Part shown: in pieces, positions 25,371 to 33,476 of the stretch
Layout: the number at the start of each line of letters is the position of its first letter
How positions within the stretch are numbered: the stretch's first letter is position 1
DNA from: Deltaproteobacteria bacterium
GTDB taxonomy: Bacteria > Desulfobacterota > Syntrophobacteria > BM002
Length of the DNA stretch: 43,392 nt
Assembly (NCBI GenBank): GCA_019309045.1
Contig: JAFDGZ010000037.1
Coordinates: 1 to 43,392, forward strand
Reading direction: 5' to 3'
Notes under the pieces: generated by a model
What the model was told of the DNA's origin: nothing
What the model saw: only the letters and a program-made list of their open reading frames with translations
The model's database searches: none
Program-made: the position numbers and the translations under genes

Positions 25371-26465
25371 ATGAAAAACAGCAGTAATTCTGCGATTCTC
25401 GAATTGAGAAACATCACCAAGAGGTTCGGCAGTCTGGTGGCGGTAAATGACGTCTCCTTTTCACTGCAGCGCGGCAAGCTGGTAACCTTTCTCGGCCCCA
25501 GCGGCTGCGGCAAGACTACCCTGCTGCGCACCATAAGCGGCTTTCTGGAACCAGATCAAGGAGAGATCATCCTGGACGGCGAGGAAATAACCAGTCTACC
25601 GCCAAACCGCCGCGACACCGCAATGGTCTTCCAGAATTATGCCCTCTTCCCCCACATGACGGTTGCCCAGAATATTGCCTTTGGCCTGCGGGTGAGGAAG
25701 AGGCCAAAAGAGGAAATCGACAGGGAGGTAGAACGGCTCCTGGACCTGATGCAGATGGCCGGTCTGGGCAGCAGAAAACCCCACGAGCTCTCAGGGGGTC
25801 AGCAACAGCGAGTGGCTCTTGCCCGGGCCCTCAGCCTCGAACCCAAAATCCTCCTTCTGGACGAACCCCTGTCCAATCTGGATGCCAATCTGCGCATTTC
25901 CATGCGGGGTGAAATTCGCAAGCTGCAGCGCAACCTCGGACTCACCATAATATTTGTCACCCACGACCAGGAAGAGGCCATGTCCATCTCTGACCTGCTG
26001 GTGGTCATGAATATGGGTGTTGTGAGGCAGATCGGCCCTCCCACCAACATTTACGAACATCCCGTGGACGAGTTCGTCGCCAACTTTATCGGCCACGTCA
26101 ACTTTTTCCCGGGAGAAGTGATCGCCGTCTCCGGCAAGGAAATGTCCTTCAGGATCTCGCAGGGAACCCTGAAAGTGGAGATTCCTTCATTCCCGGTGGC
26201 CGTGGGGGACAGGTTGAGGGCCGTGGTGAGACCTGAGTCCATAGAAATAGTGGACGGAGATCGACAGCCTGGCCACAAAGAAAATGTAATCGAGGGAGTA
26301 GTAACCGAGACCATGTACATTGGCTCGATCATGCGGGTGACTATTGCTGCTGGCGAGCAAACTGTCTGGGTGGATGAAGCAGATCCACAATACAGCGGCA
26401 TGCTTCAGGAAGGCCAGAGGGTGAAATTGATTCTGAAAAAAAGGATCCATATGCTGCGGGATTGA
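25371..26465 (+). CDS. ABC transporter ATPase, FbpC/PotA-like
   Basis: A 364-residue ATPase powering the permease upstream. Walker A is GPSGCGKTT, the Q-loop lies in MVFQNYALFPHMT, the signature is LSGGQQQRVALARAL, Walker B with its Glu is ILLLDEPLSNLD and the switch His is in IFVTHDQEEAM. The C-terminal 120 residues form a TOBE-type regulatory domain. It starts 13 bp after the permease stop. The family includes ferric-ion, sulfate, spermidine and maltose importers, so the substrate cannot be read from it. Confidence 0.92.
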   Translation: MKNSSNSAILELRNITKRFGSLVAVNDVSFSLQRGKLVTFLGPSGCGKTTLLRTISGFLEPDQGEIILDGEEITSLPPNRRDTAMVFQNYALFPHMTVAQNIAFGLRVRKRPKEEIDREVERLLDLMQMAGLGSRKPHELSGGQQQRVALARALSLEPKILLLDEPLSNLDANLRISMRGEIRKLQRNLGLTIIFVTHDQEEAMSISDLLVVMNMGVVRQIGPPTNIYEHPVDEFVANFIGHVNFFPGEVIAVSGKEMSFRISQGTLKVEIPSFPVAVGDRLRAVVRPESIEIVDGDRQPGHKENVIEGVVTETMYIGSIMRVTIAAGEQTVWVDEADPQYSGMLQEGQRVKLILKKRIHMLRD

Positions 26466-26468
26466 GCT

Positions 26469-26503
26469 GGGAGTTGTCCGCTGAGACGAGGCCCGCAACT
26501 CCC
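26469..26503. repeat. Inverted repeat after the ATPase gene
   Basis: An 8-bp perfect inverted repeat, GGGAGTTG with CAACTCCC (26469-26476 and 26496-26503), begins 3 bp after the ATPase stop. There is no T run after it, so it may stabilise the mRNA 3' end or weakly attenuate reading into the methyltransferase gene. Confidence 0.45.
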
Positions 26504-26596
26504 TGGCTCCGGGCGAGCTGGCTTTGCTTGCCGGGAAAAACCCTGAAAGCAACCAGATTCATCAAACAGAGACGGCTGCATGCCTCAGAGGTAGTT

Positions 26597-27229
26597 ATGA
26601 CAGAACGAGACAGGCTAAAATGGATTTATTCGTGCAAGGACAATCAGGAGCTCTGTGAGCGTTACAATCAGTGGGCTCAGGACTACGACGCCGAATTGAT
26701 GCAGGACTACGGCTGGCAGGCCCCTGTATTGGTCACCGAGTTCTTGAGCAAGTATGTCAGCAGAGACGCCCGGATTCTCGATGCCGGGGCCGGCACCGGG
26801 CTTGTGGGGCAGTGCCTCTACCACCAGGGCTACAGGGATCTGGTGGCCATCGATCTTTCTGAAAACATGCTCGCCAGGGCCAGAGACAAGAAAGTCTACC
26901 GAAAGCTTCACCAGATGGTACTGGGAGAGCCTCTGGATTTTCCTGACGCTGCCTTTGATGCGGTGGTCTGCGTGGGAGTGTTCACCTACGGCCACGCACC
27001 CGCCAGCTGCCTGGATGAACTGGCGCGCATCACCAGGGACGGGGGATACATTATTTTTATCCAGCGCTCTGACGCCAATGAGTCCCTGGGATTTCGGGAA
27101 AAACAGGAACAACTGGAGGCCACCGGCATCTGGAGGCTGGTGGAGGCGAGTGATCCCATCTGTGCCTTTTCCAGAAAGGAGGACGAGGTGCCCCACCAGA
27201 TCTGGGTCTACCAGGTGCTGGAAGATTAG
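26597..27229 (+). CDS. Class I SAM-dependent methyltransferase, METTL27/WBSCR27-like
   Basis: A 210-residue methyltransferase. The SAM-binding motif I is ILDAGAGTGLVGQCL, motif II acid is in LVAIDLSENML, and the post-I region (DFPDAAFDAVVCVGVFTYGHAP) is normal. The N-terminal YNQWAQDYDAELMQDYGW segment is shared with UbiE/METTL27-type proteins. The substrate is unknown. ATG 26597 is preceded by GAGG; the frame is open upstream to 26462 but that part has no homology. It lies 131 bp behind the ATPase, so co-transcription is possible but not shown. Confidence 0.82.
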   Translation: MTERDRLKWIYSCKDNQELCERYNQWAQDYDAELMQDYGWQAPVLVTEFLSKYVSRDARILDAGAGTGLVGQCLYHQGYRDLVAIDLSENMLARARDKKVYRKLHQMVLGEPLDFPDAAFDAVVCVGVFTYGHAPASCLDELARITRDGGYIIFIQRSDANESLGFREKQEQLEATGIWRLVEASDPICAFSRKEDEVPHQIWVYQVLED

Positions 27230-27538
27230 CCGGCCAACTCCCTCACTGCATAATCTTTATAGAGCAACATCCCTGCAGCCGCAAGACACGAGGCTGCCCT
27301 GCCCCTGTCCACTGCCGTCTCACATATTCAATTGACGCCACTGATCATTCTTTTGATGGTCCCCTGCGCAACCCGAAGGTTGCGGCTGCCATCCGGGGGC
27401 TGATTCACAGAATGGCCAAGCGGCATCTCGCCAGGACCGCGCCAGCCGCTGCCTTCAGACTGCTGGCAAACATTGATACTGGTTCGCTGGGCAGCGGCTA
27501 TATGCCTCCATTGATTCGCGGCTTACTCGGGGGCAACG

Positions 27539-27826
27539 CTAGAGTGAGCAGAGCCGGTATCTCGGCTCCTCGAGGTGCGTCTTCCTGCAGCGCGGGCAGC
27601 GCCCCGGCCGATTGTAGCGCTGACGTTTCCTGAAAACATAGCCACACGCCAGACACCTGACTGGCTGCACCATGAGCCTCATGTTCTGGGCCGCTGCGGA
27701 GCGGGCCACATGCGGCAGGTGCTGGTACACTTCCTTCTCAGGAATTCCCATTGCCTGAGATAGCTCTCTGGCAGTCATCTCTTTATCGGCCAATAGCGCG
27801 CCCATCTGTTGCCTGATTGTTCCCAT
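27539..27826 (-). CDS. Predicted HTH regulator fused to a zinc ribbon (COG3357-like)
   Basis: A 95-residue protein with an N-terminal winged-helix-like part (MTARELSQAMGIPEKEVYQHLPHV) and a C-terminal zinc ribbon with two Cys pairs, CLACGY and CPRC, followed by EEPRYRL. This matches the small predicted regulators of COG3357, which have no studied target. ATG at 27826 is preferred because homology begins there and GGAGGG lies upstream; a GTG start 30 bp earlier is possible. It stands alone on its strand; the 309-bp gap between 27230 and 27538 shows nothing. Confidence 0.75.
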   Translation of the reverse strand: MGTIRQQMGALLADKEMTARELSQAMGIPEKEVYQHLPHVARSAAAQNMRLMVQPVRCLACGYVFRKRQRYNRPGRCPRCRKTHLEEPRYRLCSL

Positions 27827-28092
27827 GTGACACGGACCCTCCGGGGTTGTCTGCACTTCAACTGCGGCGGAGACCTCCTCTGCGGAGATTCGCCTGCCTC
27901 CTGTGCTCCTGAGCTGTAATTCTAGCCCCTCTTGATCTGCAGGTTGGCAAGTCCGGGAGCAGCACCTGCTTATCTAGAGGGTTTTATCCCTTAATTATCA
28001 ATAAGTTATACCTGCGCGGCCAGAAAAACAAAATTTTTTGGTTGTCACAAGCGCATATCTATCGGAAAATGACGCCTGGCACAATCTCCTAT

Positions 28093-28192
28093 CATAGCAC
28101 ATCAAGAGCGGTGCTATGGCAGCGCTCGGAAGAGATTGGTCTGCCGCTCACCTGACCGTAAAACAGTTCCGGCAGATTGTGTGCAGACCAAT
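28093..28192. repeat. Tandem strong stem-loops in a 600-bp non-coding stretch
   Basis: The gap 27857-28444 has no recognisable gene. Within it, CATAGCAC and GTGCTATG form a perfect 8-bp stem with a 10-nt loop (28093-28118). Seventeen bases on, ATTGGTCTGC and GCAGACCAAT form a perfect 10-bp stem around 38 nt (28135-28192). Inside that loop CGGCAG (28170-28175) can instead pair with CTGCCG (28141-28146), giving two mutually exclusive folds. No T run follows. It could be a regulatory RNA, part of the 5' leader of the next gene, or a palindromic repeat. Confidence 0.5.
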
Positions 28193-28444
28193 GTTCACCA
28201 AGATTCTAACTCGACATGGCTGACAAGAATTCTATAAATCCTGGAGTACTGGAGAGATCCCTGGACAGGTAAAATTGCCCCAGTTTTTTGCCCTGAGTTC
28301 TCTACCCGAGTTCTCTATTTCGACAACGCCAAAATCTGCTTCGATGTACCACGTTGGATCTGGCAACCATCAGGTTCTTGCAGAGCTCGATTACATCTCT
28401 GCAAGCTCAAATGTAAAACTCTGCCATCAATGGAGAGGCTGCCA

Positions 28445-29731
28445 ATGAAACGACCTGTGTGCGCACTGTCTTTTCTCCTGGTGCTGTTCATCAGCTTTTC
28501 AGCCTACGGCCAGGGCGTCCGCCTGGGCCCGGACGGTAAAGTCACCCAGCAGACCCTCAGCCTTCCCTACGCCTTTTACAACGAGAGCTTCGGCTTCGCC
28601 CTGGCCTATGTCTACGCCCTTGTGGGCTATCCCCAGAAGCAGGCAACCATGCTGACAACCTTCATGGCCGGCAGCAAGGGCTCGGCCATGGGCTTTCTGG
28701 TCGGCCGTGATCTCAAGATGCCTTACCTGGAGAGGCTTTTTCTGGATCCGGTTGTTTCAGTGGGATATTTTCAAGATGCAGAAAGTTACGTCAACGGCAA
28801 GCCCCGATTTGCCGGGCAGCGGGCTGGGAGCAACGATTCAGATGAAGACAATTTCGTCAAAGGCGATGGCTGGGACAACTTTTTCCGCATGAAGTTCAAA
28901 TATCTGCTGCCCATCGGCAATGGCAAGGATGAGATCATCAGCACCTATGAAATCGACCGAGGCCTTCTGACATCGGAACCAACAGGCGGCACCTCTCTGA
29001 ACCCCCTGGCAAGCGGCAAAACCTACCTGGAACTGCGTCCCTTTTACCGCTCCCAGCAGCTGGACGGTAAACATGTGGACGACAAAACCAAGACCAGTGG
29101 CCTGGATATCGGCTTTTTCTGGGACAATCGCGACTTTTACGCCAATCCTTCCCAGGGACTCGGCCTGCGGGGAAAGTTGTCCCGGGATTTCGGCCTGTTC
29201 GACAGCTCCAATTCCTGGACGAATCTCGAGAGCGAACTGGATGTTTACATCCCGCTGCATCTGGCTGACTGGCTGCGGCAGACAGTGCTGGCTCTGGACT
29301 GCTGGACCTCCTACTCTCCCACCTGGGACAAACAGGCGGACGGCACTGTCAAGAACCGGCCGCCGGCCTACACCGGCCCCACTCTGGGCGGCTTGTGGAG
29401 AATGCGCGGCTATCCCACCCAGCGCTTCAGCGACAGGTCAGCCATCTATTATACTGCCGAGCTGCGGATGATACCCCACTGGAACCCCTTTCCGGGCTGG
29501 CCCAGGGTGCAGAAATATGTGGGCATCCAGTGGCTGCAGTTCGTACCCTTTGTGGAGATCGGCAGGGTAGCCTCCAGATGGAGTTTGTCGCGGCTGCACT
29601 CTGACATGAAATGGGATGTGGGCCTCGGCATGCGTGCCTGGGCCAAGGGCATCGTCATCCGCATAGACAGCGCCTATTCCGACGAAAACTTCGGCGTGCA
29701 GATGATGGTCAGCCAACCGTTTCAGTTCTAG
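28445..29731 (+). CDS. Omp85/BamA-like outer-membrane beta-barrel protein without POTRA domains
   Basis: A 428-residue protein with a signal peptide (about residues 1-23, ending ...SFSAYGQ). The rest alternates aromatic and polar residues as barrel strands do and ends in Phe, the usual outer-membrane signal. RGYPTQRFSDRSAIYYTAELR carries the RG(F/Y) motif of the barrel loop 6 of the Omp85 superfamily. No POTRA repeats are present ahead of the barrel, so it is a barrel-only relative; role unknown. ATG 28445 is chosen over 28430 because GGAGAGG lies 6 nt upstream of it and the signal peptide then begins MKRP. Confidence 0.75.
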   Translation: MKRPVCALSFLLVLFISFSAYGQGVRLGPDGKVTQQTLSLPYAFYNESFGFALAYVYALVGYPQKQATMLTTFMAGSKGSAMGFLVGRDLKMPYLERLFLDPVVSVGYFQDAESYVNGKPRFAGQRAGSNDSDEDNFVKGDGWDNFFRMKFKYLLPIGNGKDEIISTYEIDRGLLTSEPTGGTSLNPLASGKTYLELRPFYRSQQLDGKHVDDKTKTSGLDIGFFWDNRDFYANPSQGLGLRGKLSRDFGLFDSSNSWTNLESELDVYIPLHLADWLRQTVLALDCWTSYSPTWDKQADGTVKNRPPAYTGPTLGGLWRMRGYPTQRFSDRSAIYYTAELRMIPHWNPFPGWPRVQKYVGIQWLQFVPFVEIGRVASRWSLSRLHSDMKWDVGLGMRAWAKGIVIRIDSAYSDENFGVQMMVSQPFQF

Positions 29732-29850
29732 TTGTCTGATGGAAGCAGGACCTCGAAGATCTGTAAACAGGGTTCCTGGCAGCAAGCAAGGCAATAAAGT
29801 GGCGCGACATCTTGGGAACAGAATACCTGGTTCACCAGATGTGACCCCAA

Positions 29851-30141
29851 TTATAGCCCCAGCTTTGCGGCCACATCTTCAAAGTCGGGCGCCTGAGCAT
29901 AGAGCTTCTCGAGCTCGTTGCACGCCCGCTGCCGCTGGCCCTGGCCCTCGTGGACCAGGGCCTGCTCATACCTTAGCGCTCGCAGCAATTCCTGACCTGT
30001 GCCCTTTTTCCGGCGCAAGACGGTTGTCAGGACCTCTCGGGCCGCAGTCAGCAGGTCCAGCTGCCGCAGGGCCTTTGCCTCGTAGAGAAGCAGGGCTCCC
30101 TGAATCTCAGAGTTGTTTTCTACAGTCTCGGTAAAGCTCAC
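29851..30141 (-). CDS. Small helical-repeat (TPR-like) protein
   Basis: A 96-residue protein if started at GTG 30141 (MSFTETVENNSEIQG...). The pattern LYEAKALRQLDLLTAAREVL, RALRYEQALVHEGQGQ and ACNELEKLYAQAPDFEDVAAKLG looks like about two TPR units, and resembles the C-terminal part of longer TPR proteins, so it may be a shortened relative. AGGAG lies 8-9 nt upstream, and this GTG overlaps the stop of the small upstream frame (GTGA). The frame is open to a GTG at 30198 but that start has no ribosome site. Confidence 0.6.
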   Translation of the reverse strand: MSFTETVENNSEIQGALLLYEAKALRQLDLLTAAREVLTTVLRRKKGTGQELLRALRYEQALVHEGQGQRQRACNELEKLYAQAPDFEDVAAKLGL

Positions 30142-30290
30142 CAGAGCATCTCCTGCATGCGGCAGAAGCAATAAGTATAGTGAGGATGAATCACCCACCA
30201 GTAGCCGTCCACCTCAACATGAATAACCCTGCGCAGGTATGGCACTATCTGGGGTATTTCCCTGCGGAGATATTCAGTGAGTATCAACAT
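30138..30290 (-). CDS. Small 50-residue aromatic-rich open frame
   Basis: ATG 30290 opens a 50-codon frame whose product is basic in the first half (EYLRREIPQIVPYLRRVIH) and rich in Trp, Tyr, His and Cys in the second (DGYWWVIHPHYTYCFC). It ends with TGA overlapping the GTG of the TPR-like gene by 4 bp, which argues for coupled translation. No Shine-Dalgarno is visible. The same frame is free of stops for about 40 codons upstream but offers no better start. It could instead be the decayed front of the TPR gene. The 343 bp upstream (30291-30633) shows no other gene. Confidence 0.4.
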   Translation of the reverse strand: MLILTEYLRREIPQIVPYLRRVIHVEVDGYWWVIHPHYTYCFCRMQEMLW

Positions 30291-30633
30291 GGCTGCCGAC
30301 CTGTTGCTTTCAGTTCTGTTTCTCAGGCTGCTCCAACCTGTATCTCTGCCTGCTTCACAGCTTACTGCAGGGGAATGACAGATGAGGTCAAAGGGAGGGT
30401 ATTTTTCTCAAGCCCACTGCTTTGTCTTTCACCAGCAGCGACTCAGGGGATAACCCCGGCGCCAGCGGTCTCTCCCAGCCTCGCCCGGGCCTCAGGCAAT
30501 CCTTTCGAGACAACCATTTCCGGCGCCAGGAACATCTTGTCGAGGCAATGATCAGGACAACTCTTTTGTCGGGTTTATCCCTGAACTGTTGATAGCTGAC
30601 TCGATTCGACCTGCAGCGGCAGAAAATTTCCGG

Positions 30634-30663
30634 TTGCTCTTTTCACATTTTATAGCGTATAAT
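30634..30663 (+). promoter_or_regulatory. Predicted promoter of the repeat-protein gene
   Basis: TTGCTC (30634-30639) and a perfect TATAAT (30658-30663) with an 18-bp spacer, in AT-rich DNA 184 bp before the gene start. The -10 box is perfect and the -35 weaker. Confidence 0.5.
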
Positions 30664-30846
30664 ATTTTCGCATTTCAGCAAGTTACTTCAATATAATCTC
30701 ACTTTTTCACCTGCAGAGCAGCCACCTGATTTTTATTTGAGAAAATAGAGCTGCGTTTGTTCGAGCATGGTCCTGGCCGAGGCGAATCAACGGGCAAATC
30801 ATGGACTGATTTTGATGGACCTCCAGCGAATAGAGGAGAAATTCTC

Positions 30847-31999
30847 ATGAAAAAATGGGCGTTGGCTGTTTTCTTCGGATTTATTCTTTCTCTGGCTGTT
30901 CAAACGAGCGGCGGTGCCTCCCTGCTCTACGAATTTGCCGGCACAGGCAGTGAGGGGCTCAGGCCGTGGGACTCCTTGATCATGAACGGCTCAACACTTT
31001 ATGGCATGACGGAAAATGGCGGAAACCATTATTGCGGCATCATTTTCAAAATCGAAAGCAACGGCACTGGCTTCTCTGTCCTGCACTCATTTGCCGGAAA
31101 GCCCACTGGTGGCAGCTATCCAAAGGGCTCCTTGATCCTCAGCGGCTCCACTCTCTACGGCATGACCCAGCAAGGCGGAGCCAACGACCTGGGCGTCATC
31201 TTCAAAATCGAAACCGACGGCAGCGCATTCTCTCTCCTGCTCCTTGATCCTCAGCGGCTCCACTCTCTACGGCATGGCCTCTGGGGGCGGGGGCAGTGAT
31301 GAGGGAGCTATCTTCAAGATCAATAGCGACGGCAGCGCATTCTCTCTCCTGCACTCATTCACCGGGGCAGCCGATGATGGCAGCCAGCCTCGGGGCTCCT
31401 TGATCCTCAGCGGCTCCACTCTCTACGGCATGACCCAGCAAGGCGGAGCCAACGACCTGGGCGTCATCTTCAAAATCGAAACCGACGGCAGCGCATTCTC
31501 TCTCCTGCACTCATTCACCGGAGGAGCCAATGACGGCAACTATCCATGGGGCTCCTTGATCCTCAGCGGCTCCACTCTCTACGGCATGACCCGCGACGGC
31601 GGGGACAGCAACCTGGGAGTTATCTTCAAGATCAACACTGACGGCAGCGCATTCTCTCTCCTGCACTCATTCACCGGAGGAGCCAATGACGGCAGCCAGC
31701 CTCGGGGCTCCTTGATCCTCAGCGGCTCCACTCTCTACGGCATGTCCTGGTTGGGTGGGAACAGCGACCTGGGAGTTATCTTCAAGATCAACACTGACGG
31801 TACTGGCTTCTCTCTCCTGCACTCATTCACCGGAGGAGCCAATGATGGCAGAAACCCGTTCGGCTCTTTGATCCTCAGCGGCTCCACTCTCTATGGCATG
31901 ACCCCTTATGGCGGAGACCAGGACTGGGGAGTGGTGCTTTCACAGCCGCTCTCAGCAGTTAATCCCGGCGGACAATTACTGCTCCTGTTATCAGAATAG
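30847..31999 (+). pseudogene. Secreted GloVer-type tandem-repeat protein, frameshifted
   Basis: The gene starts at ATG 30847 with AGAGGAG upstream and a signal peptide (about residues 1-25). Seven repeats of about 52 residues (156 bp) follow, each with the core SGSTLYGM ... GVIFKI-TDGSAFSLLHSFTGGANDG, as in the Gloeo/Verruco 'choice-of-anchor' extracellular repeat family. After 31240 the second repeat jumps into the third and the frame changes; the original frame stops at 31299 and the correct frame continues to 31999. The missing 44 bp relative to the repeat register explains the shift. Without a sequencing error the product is truncated after about 150 residues. Function of the family is unknown. 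Confidence 0.8.
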
Positions 32000-32205
32000 G
32001 TACGGGACAAGGTGCAGCACCTGTGTCGCGGCATAATACCTTTGCGGTCCTGGCGCCTTTGGGTGAGGCCCCCAGCCCCTCAGTGATCTATAGTGACACT
32101 GCCCCGGCAGGTGTCGGAGGCATCTCTCGGTACAAGTTCTTGGGCCTTCCAGACAGGAGTCTGTTGTTTAGTGCGGCTGAATCACGGCTGCCCATCATCA
32201 CCGCA

Positions 32206-32325
32206 GGCCTCGGTCTGCGCTGCCCTTCATCGATATTGACTCTCGAATACAATACTCTACTGGCTGACCTGGTCCGACCACCAGTCGAGGTTCAGTAAGA
32301 ATTTTATAATTTTATGGACGTCCCC
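32206..32325 (+). repeat. Dispersed repeat, copy A
   Basis: Degenerate copy of the element also seen at 39938, 42421 and 42711. The core (CGGTCTGCGCTGCCC, then TGACTCTCGAATACAAT) is at 32210-32253, and the tail at 32293-32325 (TTCAGTAAGAATTTTATAAT, then TTTATGGACGTCCCC) matches the tail before copy D almost exactly. The tail runs into the last codons of the minus-strand dehydrogenase gene. The 206 bp before it (32000-32205) hold no gene. Confidence 0.65.
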
Positions 32326-33476
32326 ACCTTTCGCACAATCTCCATGCCGAATCTCGACAGTCCCTCGAGAAAGGGCTCTACTGGCACATCCCTTGCCGGG
32401 GAAAGGACCCCCCGTTTGTCTATGGTCTGCGAAGCGATCATTTGCGCCGCAATCGCAGCCGAAAAGCCCACCATACGATTCATGGCAAAGAGGCCGGTGG
32501 CAAGGTCGCGGCGGTCGATGAGGGTGTCTGTAATGGCGAGGTCTTGACCGTCTTTCGTTCCCACGGCCCTTATCGAAACAATGCCCAGATCGCGCTCATC
32601 TTCCTCGTACTGGAGCCTCGGTTCAAAGTGCTTCACCAGAAACATGAATGGAGAGACGCCCAGAGAGGGCGCCGGCGCTTCCTCGAAGAACCCCAGCTGA
32701 TGCCAGGTTCGAATAATGGCGGCATGGCCGGGCCAGCGCAGAGAATATCGTCCCATCTCCTCGAGCCTGTCTGCAGAAAGGCCGAGCAGATCAATGTAAG
32801 ACAGGGCATCTCCGTTGGGGATGGCGTCCAGGGCTCCCAGCTCCGGGTGCTCCACGGTGTGCAGGTTCTCTGCGGCGAAGACCTCGGCACCTGCCAGGAG
32901 AACCTCCCTGCCCCCCTTCAGCAGCCGCGCCGGCCGCACATAGGACGTCAGCACGCCCTCCCAGGTCCAGCTGATCTTGTAGTTGAGGATGTTGTTGCAG
33001 GCATCACGCTCGGGAATGCCGGCGCCGTAGGAATAGAATTCTCTGATCTGGTCAAAAGATGACAGCATACGACGGGCCATGACCAGGTCGATTCCCGGAT
33101 CCATCCCCATCTCCGGCAGGATGGTTACCCCGTTTTCCACGGCCGTCCTGTGCAGCTTTACAATCTCTCCCGCGTAAAAGGTGTTCACCAGATGCCTGCC
33201 AGCAGATATGGCAAGCCTTGCCATCGACTCGTTAAAGGTGATGGGCAGCATATCAATGATGACATCCGCCCTGCTCATCCATTCGGAAACCTTTGCCGAG
33301 TCAGCAGCATCCAGGCGAATGAATTCCGGGGAAGGTATTTCGACCCGTTCGACAAAGCGGCGTGCTGCTTCGGTTGACAGGTCTGCCACCAGGATATCTG
33401 CTTCAGGATCCAGTTGAAAAAGCCCATAGATGACCGCCCGCCCCTGAAGGCCGGCCCCCAACACCAGATACTTCAT
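32304..33476 (-). CDS. Saccharopine dehydrogenase family protein, lysine 6-dehydrogenase-like
   Basis: A 390-residue NAD(P)-dependent dehydrogenase with an N-terminal Rossmann fold (MKYLVLGAGLQGRAVIYGL). The segments ILPEMGMDPGIDLVMAR and NYKISWTWEGVLTSYVRPAR and the C-terminal MNRMVGFSAAIAAQMI, IDKRGVLSPARDVP resemble bacterial lysine 6-dehydrogenases and Lys9-type saccharopine dehydrogenases. It would oxidise an amino group of lysine or a similar compound, or reduce an imine. It overlaps the PLP-enzyme gene by 4 bp (ATGA). Its last seven residues (VGTSIKL) and stop come from dispersed repeat copy A, so the native C-terminus may have been replaced. Confidence 0.8.
   Translation of the reverse strand: MKYLVLGAGLQGRAVIYGLFQLDPEADILVADLSTEAARRFVERVEIPSPEFIRLDAADSAKVSEWMSRADVIIDMLPITFNESMARLAISAGRHLVNTFYAGEIVKLHRTAVENGVTILPEMGMDPGIDLVMARRMLSSFDQIREFYSYGAGIPERDACNNILNYKISWTWEGVLTSYVRPARLLKGGREVLLAGAEVFAAENLHTVEHPELGALDAIPNGDALSYIDLLGLSADRLEEMGRYSLRWPGHAAIIRTWHQLGFFEEAPAPSLGVSPFMFLVKHFEPRLQYEEDERDLGIVSIRAVGTKDGQDLAITDTLIDRRDLATGLFAMNRMVGFSAAIAAQMIASQTIDKRGVLSPARDVPVEPFLEGLSRFGMEIVRKVGTSIKL

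Noticed and set aside
22162-26465. Firm call as a ferric iron (FbpABC) transporter
   Set aside because: The permease and ATPase fit, but the binding protein lacks the recognisable adjacent Tyr pair and no Fur box was seen, so the substrate is left open.
30180-30551. 123-codon plus-strand open frame
   Set aside because: It lies opposite the small coupled gene pair and upstream region, with no ribosome site or motif.
31244-31999. Separate gene starting at 31244
   Set aside because: The start falls in the middle of a repeat unit with no ribosome site; it is the continuation of the gene beginning at 30847 after a frameshift.
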